Source: an uncultured Acetobacteraceae bacterium
Lineage (GTDB): Bacteria; Pseudomonadota; Alphaproteobacteria; Acetobacterales; Acetobacteraceae
Direction of reading: 5' to 3'
Length of the DNA stretch: 64,000 nt
Assembly (NCBI GenBank): GCA_903918195.1
Contig: CAIXDS010000255.1
Coordinates: 1-64,000, forward strand
Position 1 is the first letter of the stretch; each line of letters opens with the position of its first letter. Positions 7,851 to 19,374 of this stretch are shown piece after piece. The notes beneath the pieces were generated by a model. It searched no databases. It was not told where the DNA came from and saw only the letters and a list, made by a program, of their open reading frames with translations. The position numbers and the translations under genes are program-made.

Positions 7851-8786
7851 CTACAACAGCCGTTCGGGCTTGAGCCAGCCGTCTTCCAGCCGGCACAGCC
7901 CGAGCACGCGGCTCCCCGCCATGGCGCGGGCCAGACCCCCATCGGGATCGGCCGCCCGTGGAATGCGGCCCATCAGCGCCACCAGGCTGATCGCCTGGCC
8001 GTGCGACAGACCGAAGGCCTCCGATTCCGTCAAGGCCAGCGCCGGGATGTCGGCCAGCGCGGTCGCGACGGGAAGCAGAAGGTCCGGGGAAGCGCGCGGG
8101 GTATCCTCCGTGGGTTGCAGTTTGTCCAGCGGAATCGCTTGCGCCTCCGCGAAAGGTCCGACGCGCAGGCGCCGCAGCGCGGCAATGTGGCCAAGCGCAC
8201 CACAGGCGCGGGCCAAGTCGCGGGCGAGGCTGCGCATATAAACGCCCTTGCCCGACTGCACCTCGAACAAGGCGTGGTCGGGATCGGGCCGGCCGATCAG
8301 TTCGAATCGGTCCACCCGGGCCGGCCGCGCCTCCAGCACCGGCGGCGTGCCGGCGCGGGCGAGATCATAGGCACGCTCGCCGGCAATCTTTACCGCCGAG
8401 AAGACGGGCGGCACCTGCATGATATCGCCGGTGAATGCCGGCAGGGCGGCACGGATCTGGTCATCGGTCGGCCGCACCTCAGAGGTTTCGGTGACCTGTC
8501 CGTCGGCATCGTCGGTGTCGCGCGCCTCGCCGAAACGGAGGGCGAAATGGTACAGCTTGGTGCCGTCCATGACATAGGGAACGGTCTTGGTCGCGGCTCC
8601 GAAAGCAATCGGCAGCACGCCGGTGGCCAGCGGGTCGAGCGTGCCCCCGTGGCCGCATTTCTGCGCGTCAAACCACCGTTTGAGGCGGTTGACGACATCG
8701 GTGCTGGTCAGCCCCTGGGGCTTGTCGATGACGAGCCAGCCATCCAGCGGACGGCCGCGTTGTTTGCGTTGGCGCATATGGTTCAT
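7851..8786 (-). CDS. truB: tRNA pseudouridine-55 synthase
   Basis: Makes pseudouridine 55 in the T-loop of tRNAs. The 311 residues contain RPLDGWLVIDKPQGLTST, the catalytic motif GHGGTLDPLATGVLPIAFG with Asp51, and GKGVYMRSLARDLARACG. A C-terminal PUA-like region follows (SHGQAISLV). The start may be ATG 8786 or the ATG three codons later at 8777; ribosome binding sites are weak for both. It lies between rbfA and rpsO in the usual operon order. Confidence 0.95.
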   Translation of the reverse strand: MNHMRQRKQRGRPLDGWLVIDKPQGLTSTDVVNRLKRWFDAQKCGHGGTLDPLATGVLPIAFGAATKTVPYVMDGTKLYHFALRFGEARDTDDADGQVTETSEVRPTDDQIRAALPAFTGDIMQVPPVFSAVKIAGERAYDLARAGTPPVLEARPARVDRFELIGRPDPDHALFEVQSGKGVYMRSLARDLARACGALGHIAALRRLRVGPFAEAQAIPLDKLQPTEDTPRASPDLLLPVATALADIPALALTESEAFGLSHGQAISLVALMGRIPRAADPDGGLARAMAGSRVLGLCRLEDGWLKPERLL

Positions 8787-8864
8787 TGCACAGTCGATTG
8801 CGAGCGATGGGAAATGGAATCGGCAGCCGCGCCACCGGTCCGGCAAGGCGCCGTCGCGACCGGT

Positions 8865-9268
8865 TCAGCTCCGCTCCGGCCCGAGATCACGCCGCACGTC
8901 CGGCGCGTGCAGCAACGCGTCGATGTGCATGGCGTTGTCCAGGCTCGTGTCCGGCTGGAAATGCACCTCCGGCGCGCAGCGCAGCCGTAGCACCCGCGCC
9001 AACTGTGCGCGCAGGAATGGCGCCGCCCGCCGCAGCGCCGTCAGCTTATCGCCGATGTCGGAGCGCCCGAGCCGGGTCACGAAGGCAGTGGCATGCTTGA
9101 GGTCCGGGCTGATCCGCACCTCAGTCACCGTAATCAGCACATCCGCCAGATCGGGGTCACGCACCTCGCCCCGCGCGAACACGCCGGCAAGCACGTGGCG
9201 GACTTCCTCCGCCACGCGCAACTGCCGCTGGGTGGGGGCTTTCGACGAACGACCAGTGGCCGCCTGCC

Positions 9269-9272
<4 letters not shown>
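8865..9272 (-). CDS. rbfA: 30S ribosome-binding factor A, TTG start overlapping infB stop
   Basis: Ribosome maturation factor needed for late 16S processing. The 135 residues show the family opening [18 protein letters not shown], then [20 protein letters not shown] and [20 protein letters not shown]. No ATG or GTG lies in frame near the conserved start. The first initiator is TTG at 9272, whose last two bases are the first two of the infB stop codon TGA. Translation is therefore likely coupled to infB. Confidence 0.93.
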
Positions 9273-11935
<2,663 letters not shown>

Positions 11936-11995
11936 CTACCCGCCTGTATCCTGCACATCGTTCCGCCCGGCGGCGCCGGGCGGTGAATCCGTTCT

Positions 11996-12688
11996 CTAAC
12001 GCCTGGCGCCGTCGCGCCCCGTTCCTGGTGCGCACTCCTTCGGAGCCCGTCCCGGCGCCTGGCCCGAAACTCCATCGGCCAGGCCGGCCAGTCGCCCTGC
12101 CTCGTGCCGCAGCGTCTCCGCCAGCCGGCCCGTGGCCACCGCCACGTGAACCGCGCGCTCCCGGCCGAACACCACGCCCAGCCGCTCACCATCCAGCAGC
12201 GTCACCACCGACCCGTCCCAGCCACCGAGGAAGCGCTGTCGCTCCTCCGCGCTGCCGTCCTCGGCCTGCACCACCAGCCCCGCCCGCCCGGAAGAAAGCC
12301 ATTCCCGCGCCTTGGCAAAACCGGCAACGGCCTGGCCCGCACGCCGGGCAAGGCCAAGATGATCGACAAACCGCCGCGACAGCGCCGCCTGCAGACCGGA
12401 CCTCAGATCAGGGGGAACCGCCACCGGCCCGCGAGCCGCCCTTGCGAAAGCGCCGCGGGTGCATGCTGTTTCTACCACATCCCCCCGCGCGCTCAACCAG
12501 ATTCCCCGGCCGGGCAGCCTTGCGGCCAAATCGGGAACGACCACCCGGTCTGGACCAATCACAAAGCGGATCATCCGCTCCTTGGGCAAGCGCTCGCGGG
12601 TCACCGCACAGCGGCGCAAGGGGCCGCGATCCGGCTCCTCACCATCATCGTCATCCCCGCCGTCGTCTTCCCTGCCGTCGCTTTGCAA
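11996..12688 (-). CDS. YlxR (DUF448) plus L7Ae-like RNA-binding protein
   Basis: A two-domain protein of about 230 residues. The N-terminal YlxR part has RRCAVTRERLPKERMIRFV and LPGRGIWLSA. The second part (SRRFVDHLGLARRAGQAVAG, then SSGRAGLVVQAEDGS) resembles the L7Ae/YlxQ ribosomal-protein fold that is a separate gene in Firmicutes. Fusion of the two is usual in alphaproteobacteria. The start is uncertain: TTG at 12688 lies 4 bases after the nusA stop, and an in-frame ATG at 12778 would overlap nusA by 86 bases. An acidic run of Asp and Glu follows the start. Confidence 0.85.
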   Translation of the reverse strand: MQSDGREDDGGDDDDGEEPDRGPLRRCAVTRERLPKERMIRFVIGPDRVVVPDLAARLPGRGIWLSARGDVVETACTRGAFARAARGPVAVPPDLRSGLQAALSRRFVDHLGLARRAGQAVAGFAKAREWLSSGRAGLVVQAEDGSAEERQRFLGGWDGSVVTLLDGERLGVVFGRERAVHVAVATGRLAETLRHEAGRLAGLADGVSGQAPGRAPKECAPGTGRDGARR

Positions 12689-12692
12689 AAGC

Positions 12693-14270
12693 TCAGTCGT
12701 GGCCAGCCTCCCCTGTCGCGTCGCCGGCCTGTCCGTCAGGCTCCGGCGCGCTCCCCGGCTCGACTTCAGGCTCGCCATCGAACCAATGCGCCCGCGCGGC
12801 CATGATGACGTCGTTGGCCACCGCCTCGTCCATGTTGGCCTCGCCGACGATTTCGACCAGTTCGTCAGAGGCGAGGTCAGCCAGATCGTCCAGCGTCTTC
12901 ACCCCTTTATCGCCCAATGCCACCAGCATGGCGGGCGTCAGCGCCTCGATCGCCGCCACGTCATCGGTAACGCCAAGGGCAACGCGCCGCTCGGTCAACT
13001 CGTTGTCGCGCTTGATCAGGAACTGCTCGGCGCGGCGGATCAGTTCGCCGGCGACATTCTCATCGAAGCCCTCGATGTCCGACAATTCGTCCTGCGGCAC
13101 GAAAGCGAGTTCCTCTACCGTGTTGAAACCCTCGGTTACCAGCAGCCCGGCGATCACATCATCGACATCGAGCGCCTCGACGAACAGGCCGGTGCGGCGA
13201 CGGAATTCCTCCTGCCGGCGCTCGCTCTCCTCGGCCTCGGTCAGGATGTCGATGTCCCAGCGGGTGAGCTGGCTGGCCAGGCGCACATTCTGGCCGCGCC
13301 GGCCGATGGCGAGGCTGAGCTGGTCATCGGGCACCACCACCTCGCAGCGCCCGGCCTCCTCGTCCATCACCACCTTGCTCACCTCGGCGGGGGCGAGTGC
13401 GTTCACCACGAAGGTGGCGGTGTTGGGCGACCAAGGGATGATGTCGATCTTTTCCCCCTGCAACTCCTGCACAACCGCCTGCACGCGGCTGCCTCGCATA
13501 CCGACGCAGGCACCGACTGGGTCGATCGAGGCATCGCGGCTGATCACTGCCATCTTGGCGCGGCTGCCCGGATCGCGGGCCACCGCCTTGATCTCGATGA
13601 TGCCGTCATAGATTTCCGGCACTTCCTGCGCGAACAGCTTGGCCAGGAATCCGGGATGGGTGCGCGACAGAAAAATCTGCGGGCCGCGCGGTTCTTCCCG
13701 CACGTCGTAGATATAGGCGCGCACCCGGTCACCGTTGCGGAAACTTTCGCGCGGGATCAGCTCGTCGCGGCGCAGCAGCGCCTCGGCGCGACCGATCTCC
13801 ACCATGAGGTTGCCGTACTCGGTGCGCTTGACGGTGCCGTTAATGACCTCGCCGACACGGTCCTTGAACTCGTCAAACTGGCGCCGGCGCTCGTACTCGC
13901 GCACCCGCTGCACGATCACCTGCTTGGCGGTCTGGGCGGCGATGCGGCCGAAATCGATCGGCGGCAGCGGATCGACGATGTATTCGCCAACCTTGATCTC
14001 GGGCTTGAACTTGCGGGCGATGTGGACCGGAATCTGGGTTTCCTCGTTCTCCACCGCCTCGACCGCCTCGGTCCAGCGCGACAGCCGGACATCGCCGGTC
14101 TTGCGGTCGATGGTGGCGCGGATGTCTTTCTCGTGCCCGTACTTGGCGCGGCCGGCCTTCTGGATGGCCTGCTCCATCGCCTCCAACACTTCTTCGCGAT
14201 CGATCGATTTTTCGCGTGCCACGGCGTCTGCCACCAGGAGCAGTTCGGGGCGGGCGATGGCGGTGTCCAT
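12693..14270 (-). CDS. nusA: Transcription termination/antitermination protein NusA
   Basis: RNA polymerase pausing and antitermination factor, 525 residues. The N-terminal domain starts MDTAIARPELLLVADAVARE, and an S1 domain follows around 130-200 (EYGNLMVEIGRAEALLRRDE). KH domains carry IDPVGACVGMRGSRVQAVV and LSLAIGRRGQNVRLASQLT. The C-terminal half has two helix-hairpin-helix acidic repeats (LVTEGFNTVEELAF, LGDKGVKTLDDLADLASDEL), the form found in alphaproteobacteria. It follows rimP with a 37-base gap. Confidence 0.97.
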   Translation of the reverse strand: MDTAIARPELLLVADAVAREKSIDREEVLEAMEQAIQKAGRAKYGHEKDIRATIDRKTGDVRLSRWTEAVEAVENEETQIPVHIARKFKPEIKVGEYIVDPLPPIDFGRIAAQTAKQVIVQRVREYERRRQFDEFKDRVGEVINGTVKRTEYGNLMVEIGRAEALLRRDELIPRESFRNGDRVRAYIYDVREEPRGPQIFLSRTHPGFLAKLFAQEVPEIYDGIIEIKAVARDPGSRAKMAVISRDASIDPVGACVGMRGSRVQAVVQELQGEKIDIIPWSPNTATFVVNALAPAEVSKVVMDEEAGRCEVVVPDDQLSLAIGRRGQNVRLASQLTRWDIDILTEAEESERRQEEFRRRTGLFVEALDVDDVIAGLLVTEGFNTVEELAFVPQDELSDIEGFDENVAGELIRRAEQFLIKRDNELTERRVALGVTDDVAAIEALTPAMLVALGDKGVKTLDDLADLASDELVEIVGEANMDEAVANDVIMAARAHWFDGEPEVEPGSAPEPDGQAGDATGEAGHD

Positions 14271-14307
14271 GGAGATGGTCCTCTCGAAGCCTAGTTCGTC
14301 TCGTAGC

Positions 14308-14844
14308 CTAGTTCGTGGGGGCAGGCGTTGCGGTCGCGGCAATCAGCTCGTCAGTCAGCACCAGCTTGGCGCGGCGGATGTCCTCCAGCGGCAAGGCGAT
14401 CTCGCTGTCGTCCACGCGCAGCCGCGCATGGGTGGCGTCGGCGCCGAGTACGTTACCGGAGAGGCGCTTGCGCCCGTCCGGCAGCGGCATCGCCATCTCG
14501 ACGCGGGCAAGATGGCCGGCGTAGCGGTTCCAGTCCTTACGGCGGGTCAGCGGCCGGTCGATGCCGGCGGAGCTGACTTCCAGCGTCCAGGCGCCGGGAA
14601 TCGGGTCCTCGACATCCAGCACGGCGCCCATGGCGCGGCTGATCGCTTCGCAGTCGTCAACGCCGATCTGGCCGCCATCGGCACGGTCAGCCATGATCTG
14701 CACGGTCGGCTGCTCCCGGCCCAGCACCGCCACCCGCACCAGTTCGTAGCCCATGCCAGCCAGCGCGGGCGCGATGATGCCGGCCAGGCGGCCTTCCAGG
14801 CCGGTATGGTGGGGCAGGTCGGACAGGTCGATATCTGGCTCCAA
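14308..14844 (-). CDS. rimP: Ribosome maturation factor RimP
   Basis: 30S assembly factor, 178 residues, first gene of the nusA-infB operon. The N-terminal domain has [20 protein letters not shown] and [20 protein letters not shown], followed by the diagnostic [18 protein letters not shown]. The C-terminal SH3-like part is [18 protein letters not shown]. The operon promoter should lie in the roughly 135 bases between this gene and the divergent glycosyltransferase, an AT-rich stretch near 14890-14915. Confidence 0.95.
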   Translation of the reverse strand: MEPDIDLSDLPHHTGLEGRLAGIIAPALAGMGYELVRVAVLGREQPTVQIMADRADGGQIGVDDCEAISRAMGAVLDVEDPIPGAWTLEVSSAGIDRPLTRRKDWNRYAGHLARVEMAMPLPDGRKRLSGNVLGADATHARLRVDDSEIALPLEDIRRAKLVLTDELIAATATPAPTN

Positions 14845-14980
14845 AACAAAAAAGGCGGCCGGTTAAGGCCACCCCCCGTACTGATCGGAAGATGATTGTT
14901 TTATCAATTTAGACCTGGCCACCGGCGCTTGCAAGAGCCGCCTGCTGGCATCCCCGCACAACTTGGTGTATCGGGCCACT

Positions 14981-16147
14981 ATGAACGACACCTCGTCATA
15001 CCGGACCGCGAGTGTTCATGCCCGGGATGGGGTCGCGGCACGCCCGCGCGAGCTGTGCCCCCCGGAGCTGTGTATCGTCGTCCCGGTGCTGAACGAGGCC
15101 GGCAACATCGCCCGCCTCGTCGATCGGCTGGACGCCGTGCTGGACGGCATCGCCTGGGAAGTGATGTTCGTCGATGACGATTCCACCGACGGCACCCGCG
15201 CCGCCGTTGCCGCCATCGGTGCCCGCGACAAGCGGGTGCGCCTGCTGCACCGGATCGGCCGGCGCGGTCTGGCCTCGGCCTTCATCGAAGGCGCGCAGGC
15301 CAGCCTCGCCCCCACCATCGCCGCCATGGACGGCGACCTGCAGCACGACGAGGCGGTGCTGCCGCGCATGTTTGCCGTCCTGCGCGACGAGGGCTACGAG
15401 CTGGCCATCGGCAGCCGCTACGTGGGCGGCGGCGGGGTTGGCGACTGGGACCGGCGGCGGGCCGGCATGTCCAACTTCGCCACGCGATTGAGCCGGATCG
15501 TCCTGCGCGCGCCGGTGACCGACCCGATGAGCGGCTTCTTCATGATCCGCCGCGACACCTTCGAGCGGGCGGTGCGCAACCTCTCGGCGATGGGGTTCAA
15601 GATCCTGCTTGATATCCTGGCCTCGCTGCCGACGCCGCCGCGTCTGGTCGAACTGCCCTACGAGTTCCGCAACCGCACCGCCGGCGAAAGCAAGCTCGAC
15701 GCCGGCGTGCTGCGCGATTTTGTCATGCTGATTGCCGACAAGCTGGTCGGTCATATCGTGCCAGTGCGTTTCCTGCTGTTTGCCGGCGTCGGGGCGCTGG
15801 GCATCGCCGGCCATCTGGTGGTGCTGCGGCTGTGCCTGACGCCGTTGGCGCTCGATTTTCCGACCGCCCAGGCGATCGCCACGGCGTGCGCCATCGTCGG
15901 CAATTTTGTCCTGAACAACATCTTCACGTTCCGCGAGAACCGGCTGCGCGGCTGGGGTTTTGTCCGTGGCCTGCTGACATTTACGGCGATCTGCAGCGTC
16001 GGAGCGGTTGGCAATGTGGGGGTGGCGGCGTTCCTGTTCGGCCCTGCCGTGCATTCGACATGGTGGCTGGCCGGGCTGGCCGGAGCCGTGATGAGCTTGG
16101 TGTGGAACTACGCGGTCAGCTCGGTGATCACGTGGCGGCGGACATAG
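14981..16147 (+). CDS. GT2 glycosyltransferase fused to GtrA-like membrane domain
   Basis: A 388-residue polyprenyl-phosphate sugar transferase. Residues about 27-240 form a dolichol-phosphate mannosyltransferase-like GT2 domain: LCIVVPVLNEAGNIARLVDR, FVDDDSTDGT (nucleotide-sugar Asp), AAMDGDLQHDEAVLPRM (DXD-like) and IGSRYVGGGGVGDW. From about 260 a GtrA domain with four hydrophobic segments follows, including VRFLLFAGVGALGIAGHLVV and FVLNNIFTFRENRLRG. It should load a sugar on undecaprenyl phosphate and help flip it across the inner membrane for glycan modification. ATG at 14981 is the first strong start. It diverges from rimP. Confidence 0.88.
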   Translation: MNDTSSYRTASVHARDGVAARPRELCPPELCIVVPVLNEAGNIARLVDRLDAVLDGIAWEVMFVDDDSTDGTRAAVAAIGARDKRVRLLHRIGRRGLASAFIEGAQASLAPTIAAMDGDLQHDEAVLPRMFAVLRDEGYELAIGSRYVGGGGVGDWDRRRAGMSNFATRLSRIVLRAPVTDPMSGFFMIRRDTFERAVRNLSAMGFKILLDILASLPTPPRLVELPYEFRNRTAGESKLDAGVLRDFVMLIADKLVGHIVPVRFLLFAGVGALGIAGHLVVLRLCLTPLALDFPTAQAIATACAIVGNFVLNNIFTFRENRLRGWGFVRGLLTFTAICSVGAVGNVGVAAFLFGPAVHSTWWLAGLAGAVMSLVWNYAVSSVITWRRT

Positions 16148-16237
16148 GCGAGGACTGCCGGGTCATCGTTCCACCGGTCTGGGTAGCAGGATGGGAAAGC
16201 GAAAGGTGCCGCGCGTTCCAGCCCGGTGCGTGCTGAG

Positions 16238-17047
16238 CTATTCCCATTCCCGGATCGCAGGAACCCGAAGCTGCTCGACCTCCGGCAGGTCGAAACCGAA
16301 ATGTTCCGCCAACAGGGCGCGCAGCGCGGCGCGGTCGGCCAGTTGCAGCGATTCTGCCCCGTCGGCCCGCAGCACGGTCACGTCGCGATTCATCACGTTG
16401 ACCCGTCCCTCCGGCGTGACCGCACTGAGCATGATCCGGTTCCTGAACAGCGAGGCCGGATGGGTGGCGACGTAATGGTTCGCCACCTCGAAATCGATCG
16501 GGTTCTCCTGTTCCAGCGTCGTCACCCAGCCGGAAACCGCCTGCCCGCCCCGCTGCGCGTGCAGCACCCAGACATTACCGTCGCGGGCCATCCAGTGCCG
16601 GTCGCCGCCGATGCGCACGGCCTCGCCCTCTGCCAGCGGCACCGGAACGCGCGGCGCATACAGGCCGAAACCGGGATCGACGATGAAGCGAGCGCCCTCG
16701 ACCGCCACGCTGAGGAACATGTGGGTGCGCGGCATTTCGGTACGCGGCGCGAACAGCACCACGCGCGCCGCATGACGGACCGGCCGGAAGCCCAGCGCTT
16801 CCAGCACGGCGGCGAACAGGGTGGCGTGCTCGAAGCAGTAGCCGCCGCGCCCCGCCCGGACCAGTTTGCCCTGAAGCGCGTTGAGGTCCAGGCGAACCGG
16901 GCGGCCGAGCAGCACATCGAGATTCTCGAACGGGATGCGCGCCGTGTGGGCGTGCAGTAGCCCGGCCAGGGTGTCGAGCGTCGGGCGTGTTCCGCCACCC
17001 CATTGGATGCGCGCGAAATACGCGTCGAGATCGAGCGATGCGGTCAT
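16238..17047 (-). CDS. Arylamine N-acetyltransferase
   Basis: Acetyl-CoA-dependent N-acetyltransferase (NAT family) of 269 residues, the normal size. The catalytic triad is visible: Cys71 in RGGYCFEHATLF, His in PRTHMFLSV and Asp in FIVDPGFGLYAPRVP. IPFENLDVLLGRPV is also a family hallmark. The enzyme acetylates arylamines and hydrazines; the physiological substrate is not known. ATG at 17047 is chosen over an in-frame start eight codons upstream because homology begins at DLDAYFARI. It is convergent with the glycosyltransferase. Confidence 0.93.
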   Translation of the reverse strand: MTASLDLDAYFARIQWGGGTRPTLDTLAGLLHAHTARIPFENLDVLLGRPVRLDLNALQGKLVRAGRGGYCFEHATLFAAVLEALGFRPVRHAARVVLFAPRTEMPRTHMFLSVAVEGARFIVDPGFGLYAPRVPVPLAEGEAVRIGGDRHWMARDGNVWVLHAQRGGQAVSGWVTTLEQENPIDFEVANHYVATHPASLFRNRIMLSAVTPEGRVNVMNRDVTVLRADGAESLQLADRAALRALLAEHFGFDLPEVEQLRVPAIREWE

Positions 17048-17107
17048 CCCTGCCTCATAATCTGATGCCACAAGATGTGGACACGGACGGTGACGGTTGC
17101 AGGCGGT

Positions 17108-18136
17108 TCAGCCGAGCAGGCTGACGCATTTGCGCATGAGCGACGGCAGTGCCGCCGCGTCCAGCGCGTCCATCGGATGCAGGAACCCCTCCCCCTCGAT
17201 CCGCTCTACACGGGCCGAAAACAGCGCGATGTGCAGTTCAAAATGGGTAAAGCCGTGCCGCACCGCGCCGGCCGGCTGCCAGGCGGCTGGCATCGGCGCA
17301 TGAACGAACGCGTCGGCCGGGCTCCAGCGCTCTGCCCGCCAGGGCGTGCCCGGCAATTCGGTCATGCCGCCCAGCAGGCCGCGCGGCGGGCGCCGGCGCA
17401 GCAGCACGTTGTGCCCGTCGGTCAGCCAGAAGTTTGTCCCGTAGCGCACGGGTCTGGCCCGCTTTGGCGCCTTGTGCGGTAGGTCGGCCGCGATCCCCTG
17501 CCGGCGCCCGGCGCAACCCGCCATCCACGGACAGATACCACAGGAAGGCGATGTCGGCGTGCACATAGTGGCGCCAAGGTCGAACAGCGCCTGGGCAAAA
17601 TCCGAGGGGCGCGCCCGCGCGGCCGGGTCCGCGCCCAGGCGCGCCGCCGCGGCACCAATCGCCGCTTTCGCCCCGGGCAACGGGGCCTCGATGGCAAACA
17701 CCCGGGCGGCGACCCGCTCGACATTGCCATCGACCGGCACCACCGGCACCGCAAATGCGATCGCCGCCACCGCCGCCGCCGTATACGGACCGATCCCGGG
17801 CAATGCCCGCAGCCCCTCGACATCGTGGGGAAAGCCGCCTTGCGCCGCCACCGCCCGCGCGCAGGCATGCAGGTTGCGCGCCCGGGCGTAGTAGCCAAGC
17901 CCCGCCCAGGCCTGCATCACCGCCTGCTCGGGGGCGGCCGCGAGCGCCGCCACATCGGGGACGCGCGCGAGGAATCTCTCGTAGTAGGGTGCGACCGCTG
18001 CCACCGTGGTCTGCTGCAGCATGATTTCGCTCAGCCAGACCCGGTACGGATCGGCAGCCTCGCCCGGCGCGGCGCGCCAGGGCAGGTGGCGGCGATGGCG
18101 GTCGTACCAGGCCAGAAGGTCGGCGGGACGGAGCAC
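17108..18136 (-). CDS. mutY: A/G-specific adenine glycosylase
   Basis: Removes adenine mispaired with 8-oxoguanine. The 342 residues have LPWRAAPGEAADPYRVWLSE leading to catalytic Glu37 in SEIMLQQTTV, the helix-hairpin-helix LPGIGPYTAAAVAAIAF, and VPVDGNVERV with the catalytic Asp. The Cys-x6-Cys-x2-Cys-x5-Cys Fe-S motif is CTPTSPSCGICPWMAGC. A C-terminal Nudix-like domain recognises 8-oxoG. The start is taken as GTG 18136, which gives the expected N-terminal length; an ATG at 18214 would extend it antisense into the next gene. Only 10 bases separate it from the divergent DUF721 start. Confidence 0.93.
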   Translation of the reverse strand: MLRPADLLAWYDRHRRHLPWRAAPGEAADPYRVWLSEIMLQQTTVAAVAPYYERFLARVPDVAALAAAPEQAVMQAWAGLGYYARARNLHACARAVAAQGGFPHDVEGLRALPGIGPYTAAAVAAIAFAVPVVPVDGNVERVAARVFAIEAPLPGAKAAIGAAAARLGADPAARARPSDFAQALFDLGATMCTPTSPSCGICPWMAGCAGRRQGIAADLPHKAPKRARPVRYGTNFWLTDGHNVLLRRRPPRGLLGGMTELPGTPWRAERWSPADAFVHAPMPAAWQPAGAVRHGFTHFELHIALFSARVERIEGEGFLHPMDALDAAALPSLMRKCVSLLG

Positions 18137-18146
18137 GGAGGTGTCT

Positions 18147-18644
18147 ATGACGGGACCGCAGGTGAACGACAAGCCGGGAGGCGACAAACCGGACGACAAA
18201 CCAGCCCGCCACATCTACGGCCCGCGTCCGGTCGGCGCGCTGGTGCCCGCCCTGGTGCGGCCGGCCTTCCGCCGGCGCGCCCCCGCCACCGCGCAGGTGC
18301 TGGCCGACTGGGAATTGATCGTCGGACCCGCGCTGGCTGCCGTCACCACGCCGCGCAAACTGTTCTCGGGCACGCTGGCGATCGGCTGCGCCGGTCCGGT
18401 GGCCATGGAGTTGCAGCACATGGCCGAGCCGCTGATGGCGCGCATCAACGGCCATCTCGGGCGGGTGGCGGTGACGCGGCTGCGTTTCATCCAGGATGTC
18501 CCGCCGCCGCTGCCGGCCGCCCCGCCGCCGCGCCCGCAGGCGACCGAAGCCGCCCGCCGCGCCGTCGAGTCGCTGCCGGAAGGAAAGCTGCGCGACGCGC
18601 TGGAATCGCTGGGCCGGGTGGTCTTGACGGGGCGCCCGGCCTGA
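18147..18644 (+). CDS. DUF721/DciA-like protein
   Basis: A 165-residue protein of the DUF721 family, whose DciA members load the replicative helicase; the alphaproteobacterial mutY-adjacent members are less studied. Visible are GALVPALVRPAFRRRAPATA, the VLADWELIVGPALAAVTTPR core, and LAIGCAGPVAMELQHMAEPL with INGHLGRVAVTRLRF. The N-terminal 20 residues are Gly/Lys/Asp-rich and probably disordered. ATG 18147 has a GGAGG site. It is followed by the DsbA-like gene and smc in the order common in Rhodospirillales. Confidence 0.85.
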   Translation: MTGPQVNDKPGGDKPDDKPARHIYGPRPVGALVPALVRPAFRRRAPATAQVLADWELIVGPALAAVTTPRKLFSGTLAIGCAGPVAMELQHMAEPLMARINGHLGRVAVTRLRFIQDVPPPLPAAPPPRPQATEAARRAVESLPEGKLRDALESLGRVVLTGRPA

Positions 18645-18726
18645 GCCCGTCTAGCGCCTTGGCGCGTCTGGCTGACTCGAGTCCCGCCTGAATTCCATGG
18701 CAACAAAACCAGATAACGAGGTTCCG

Positions 18727-19344
18727 ATGCAGGTTTCGCGGCGCACCCTCCTAGCAGTTGTGCCAACCCTGGCGTTACCCGCGCTTGCCCGGGCAGCCGA
18801 CGACTCCGCCACGGCCGAGCGCGCCGTCGGCCAGGCTGACGCGCCGGTCACGGTTATGGAATTCTACTCGCTGACCTGCCCGCATTGCGCCGCCTTTGTC
18901 CGCGAAACCTTCCCGCGGGTGAAAAGCGAACTGATCGACACCGGCAAACTGCGGCTGATCTTCTGGGACTTCCCGCTCGACCAGGTGGCGCTGACCGCCG
19001 CCATGGTGGCGCGTTCCCTGCCGCCCGCCCGCTACGAGCCGTTCACCGCCGCGCTGCTGGCCTCGCAGGACCGCTGGGCCTTCGCCCGTGGGGTCAATTC
19101 CACCGACGAACTGGCCAAGATGGCGGCCCTCGCCGGGCTGCCGCGCGAGGCGTTCAACAAGGCGATCGCCGACACCGAGCTGAAAAACTGGATTCTCAAG
19201 CGGCGGGAAGAGGCGGAGAAAACCTACGGTATCGACTCGACCCCAAGCTTCGTTTTCAATGGCAAGGGTGCGAAAAACCATCGCGAATCGGGTTCGCTGG
19301 GCTACGACGCATTTGCCAAAGCCGTCGCCGAGGCCGCCGGATAG
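18727..19344 (+). CDS. Periplasmic DsbA/DsbG-like thiol-disulfide oxidoreductase
   Basis: A 205-residue exported thioredoxin-fold protein. Signal peptide residues 1-24 (QVSRRTLLAVVPTLALPALA) carry an RR pair that could direct Tat or Sec export. The active site is Cys51-Pro-His-Cys54 in YSLTCPHCAAFVRETFP, the DsbA-type CPHC, and the cis-Pro loop is STPSFVFNGKG. It probably oxidises or isomerises disulfides in secreted proteins. ATG at 18727 is preferred to an upstream in-frame ATG at 18697 because the signal peptide starts there. It ends 30 bases before smc. Confidence 0.9.
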   Translation: MQVSRRTLLAVVPTLALPALARAADDSATAERAVGQADAPVTVMEFYSLTCPHCAAFVRETFPRVKSELIDTGKLRLIFWDFPLDQVALTAAMVARSLPPARYEPFTAALLASQDRWAFARGVNSTDELAKMAALAGLPREAFNKAIADTELKNWILKRREEAEKTYGIDSTPSFVFNGKGAKNHRESGSLGYDAFAKAVAEAAG

Positions 19345-19374
19345 AGCCGGCCACATAACCGCAAGGGGAAGGAA

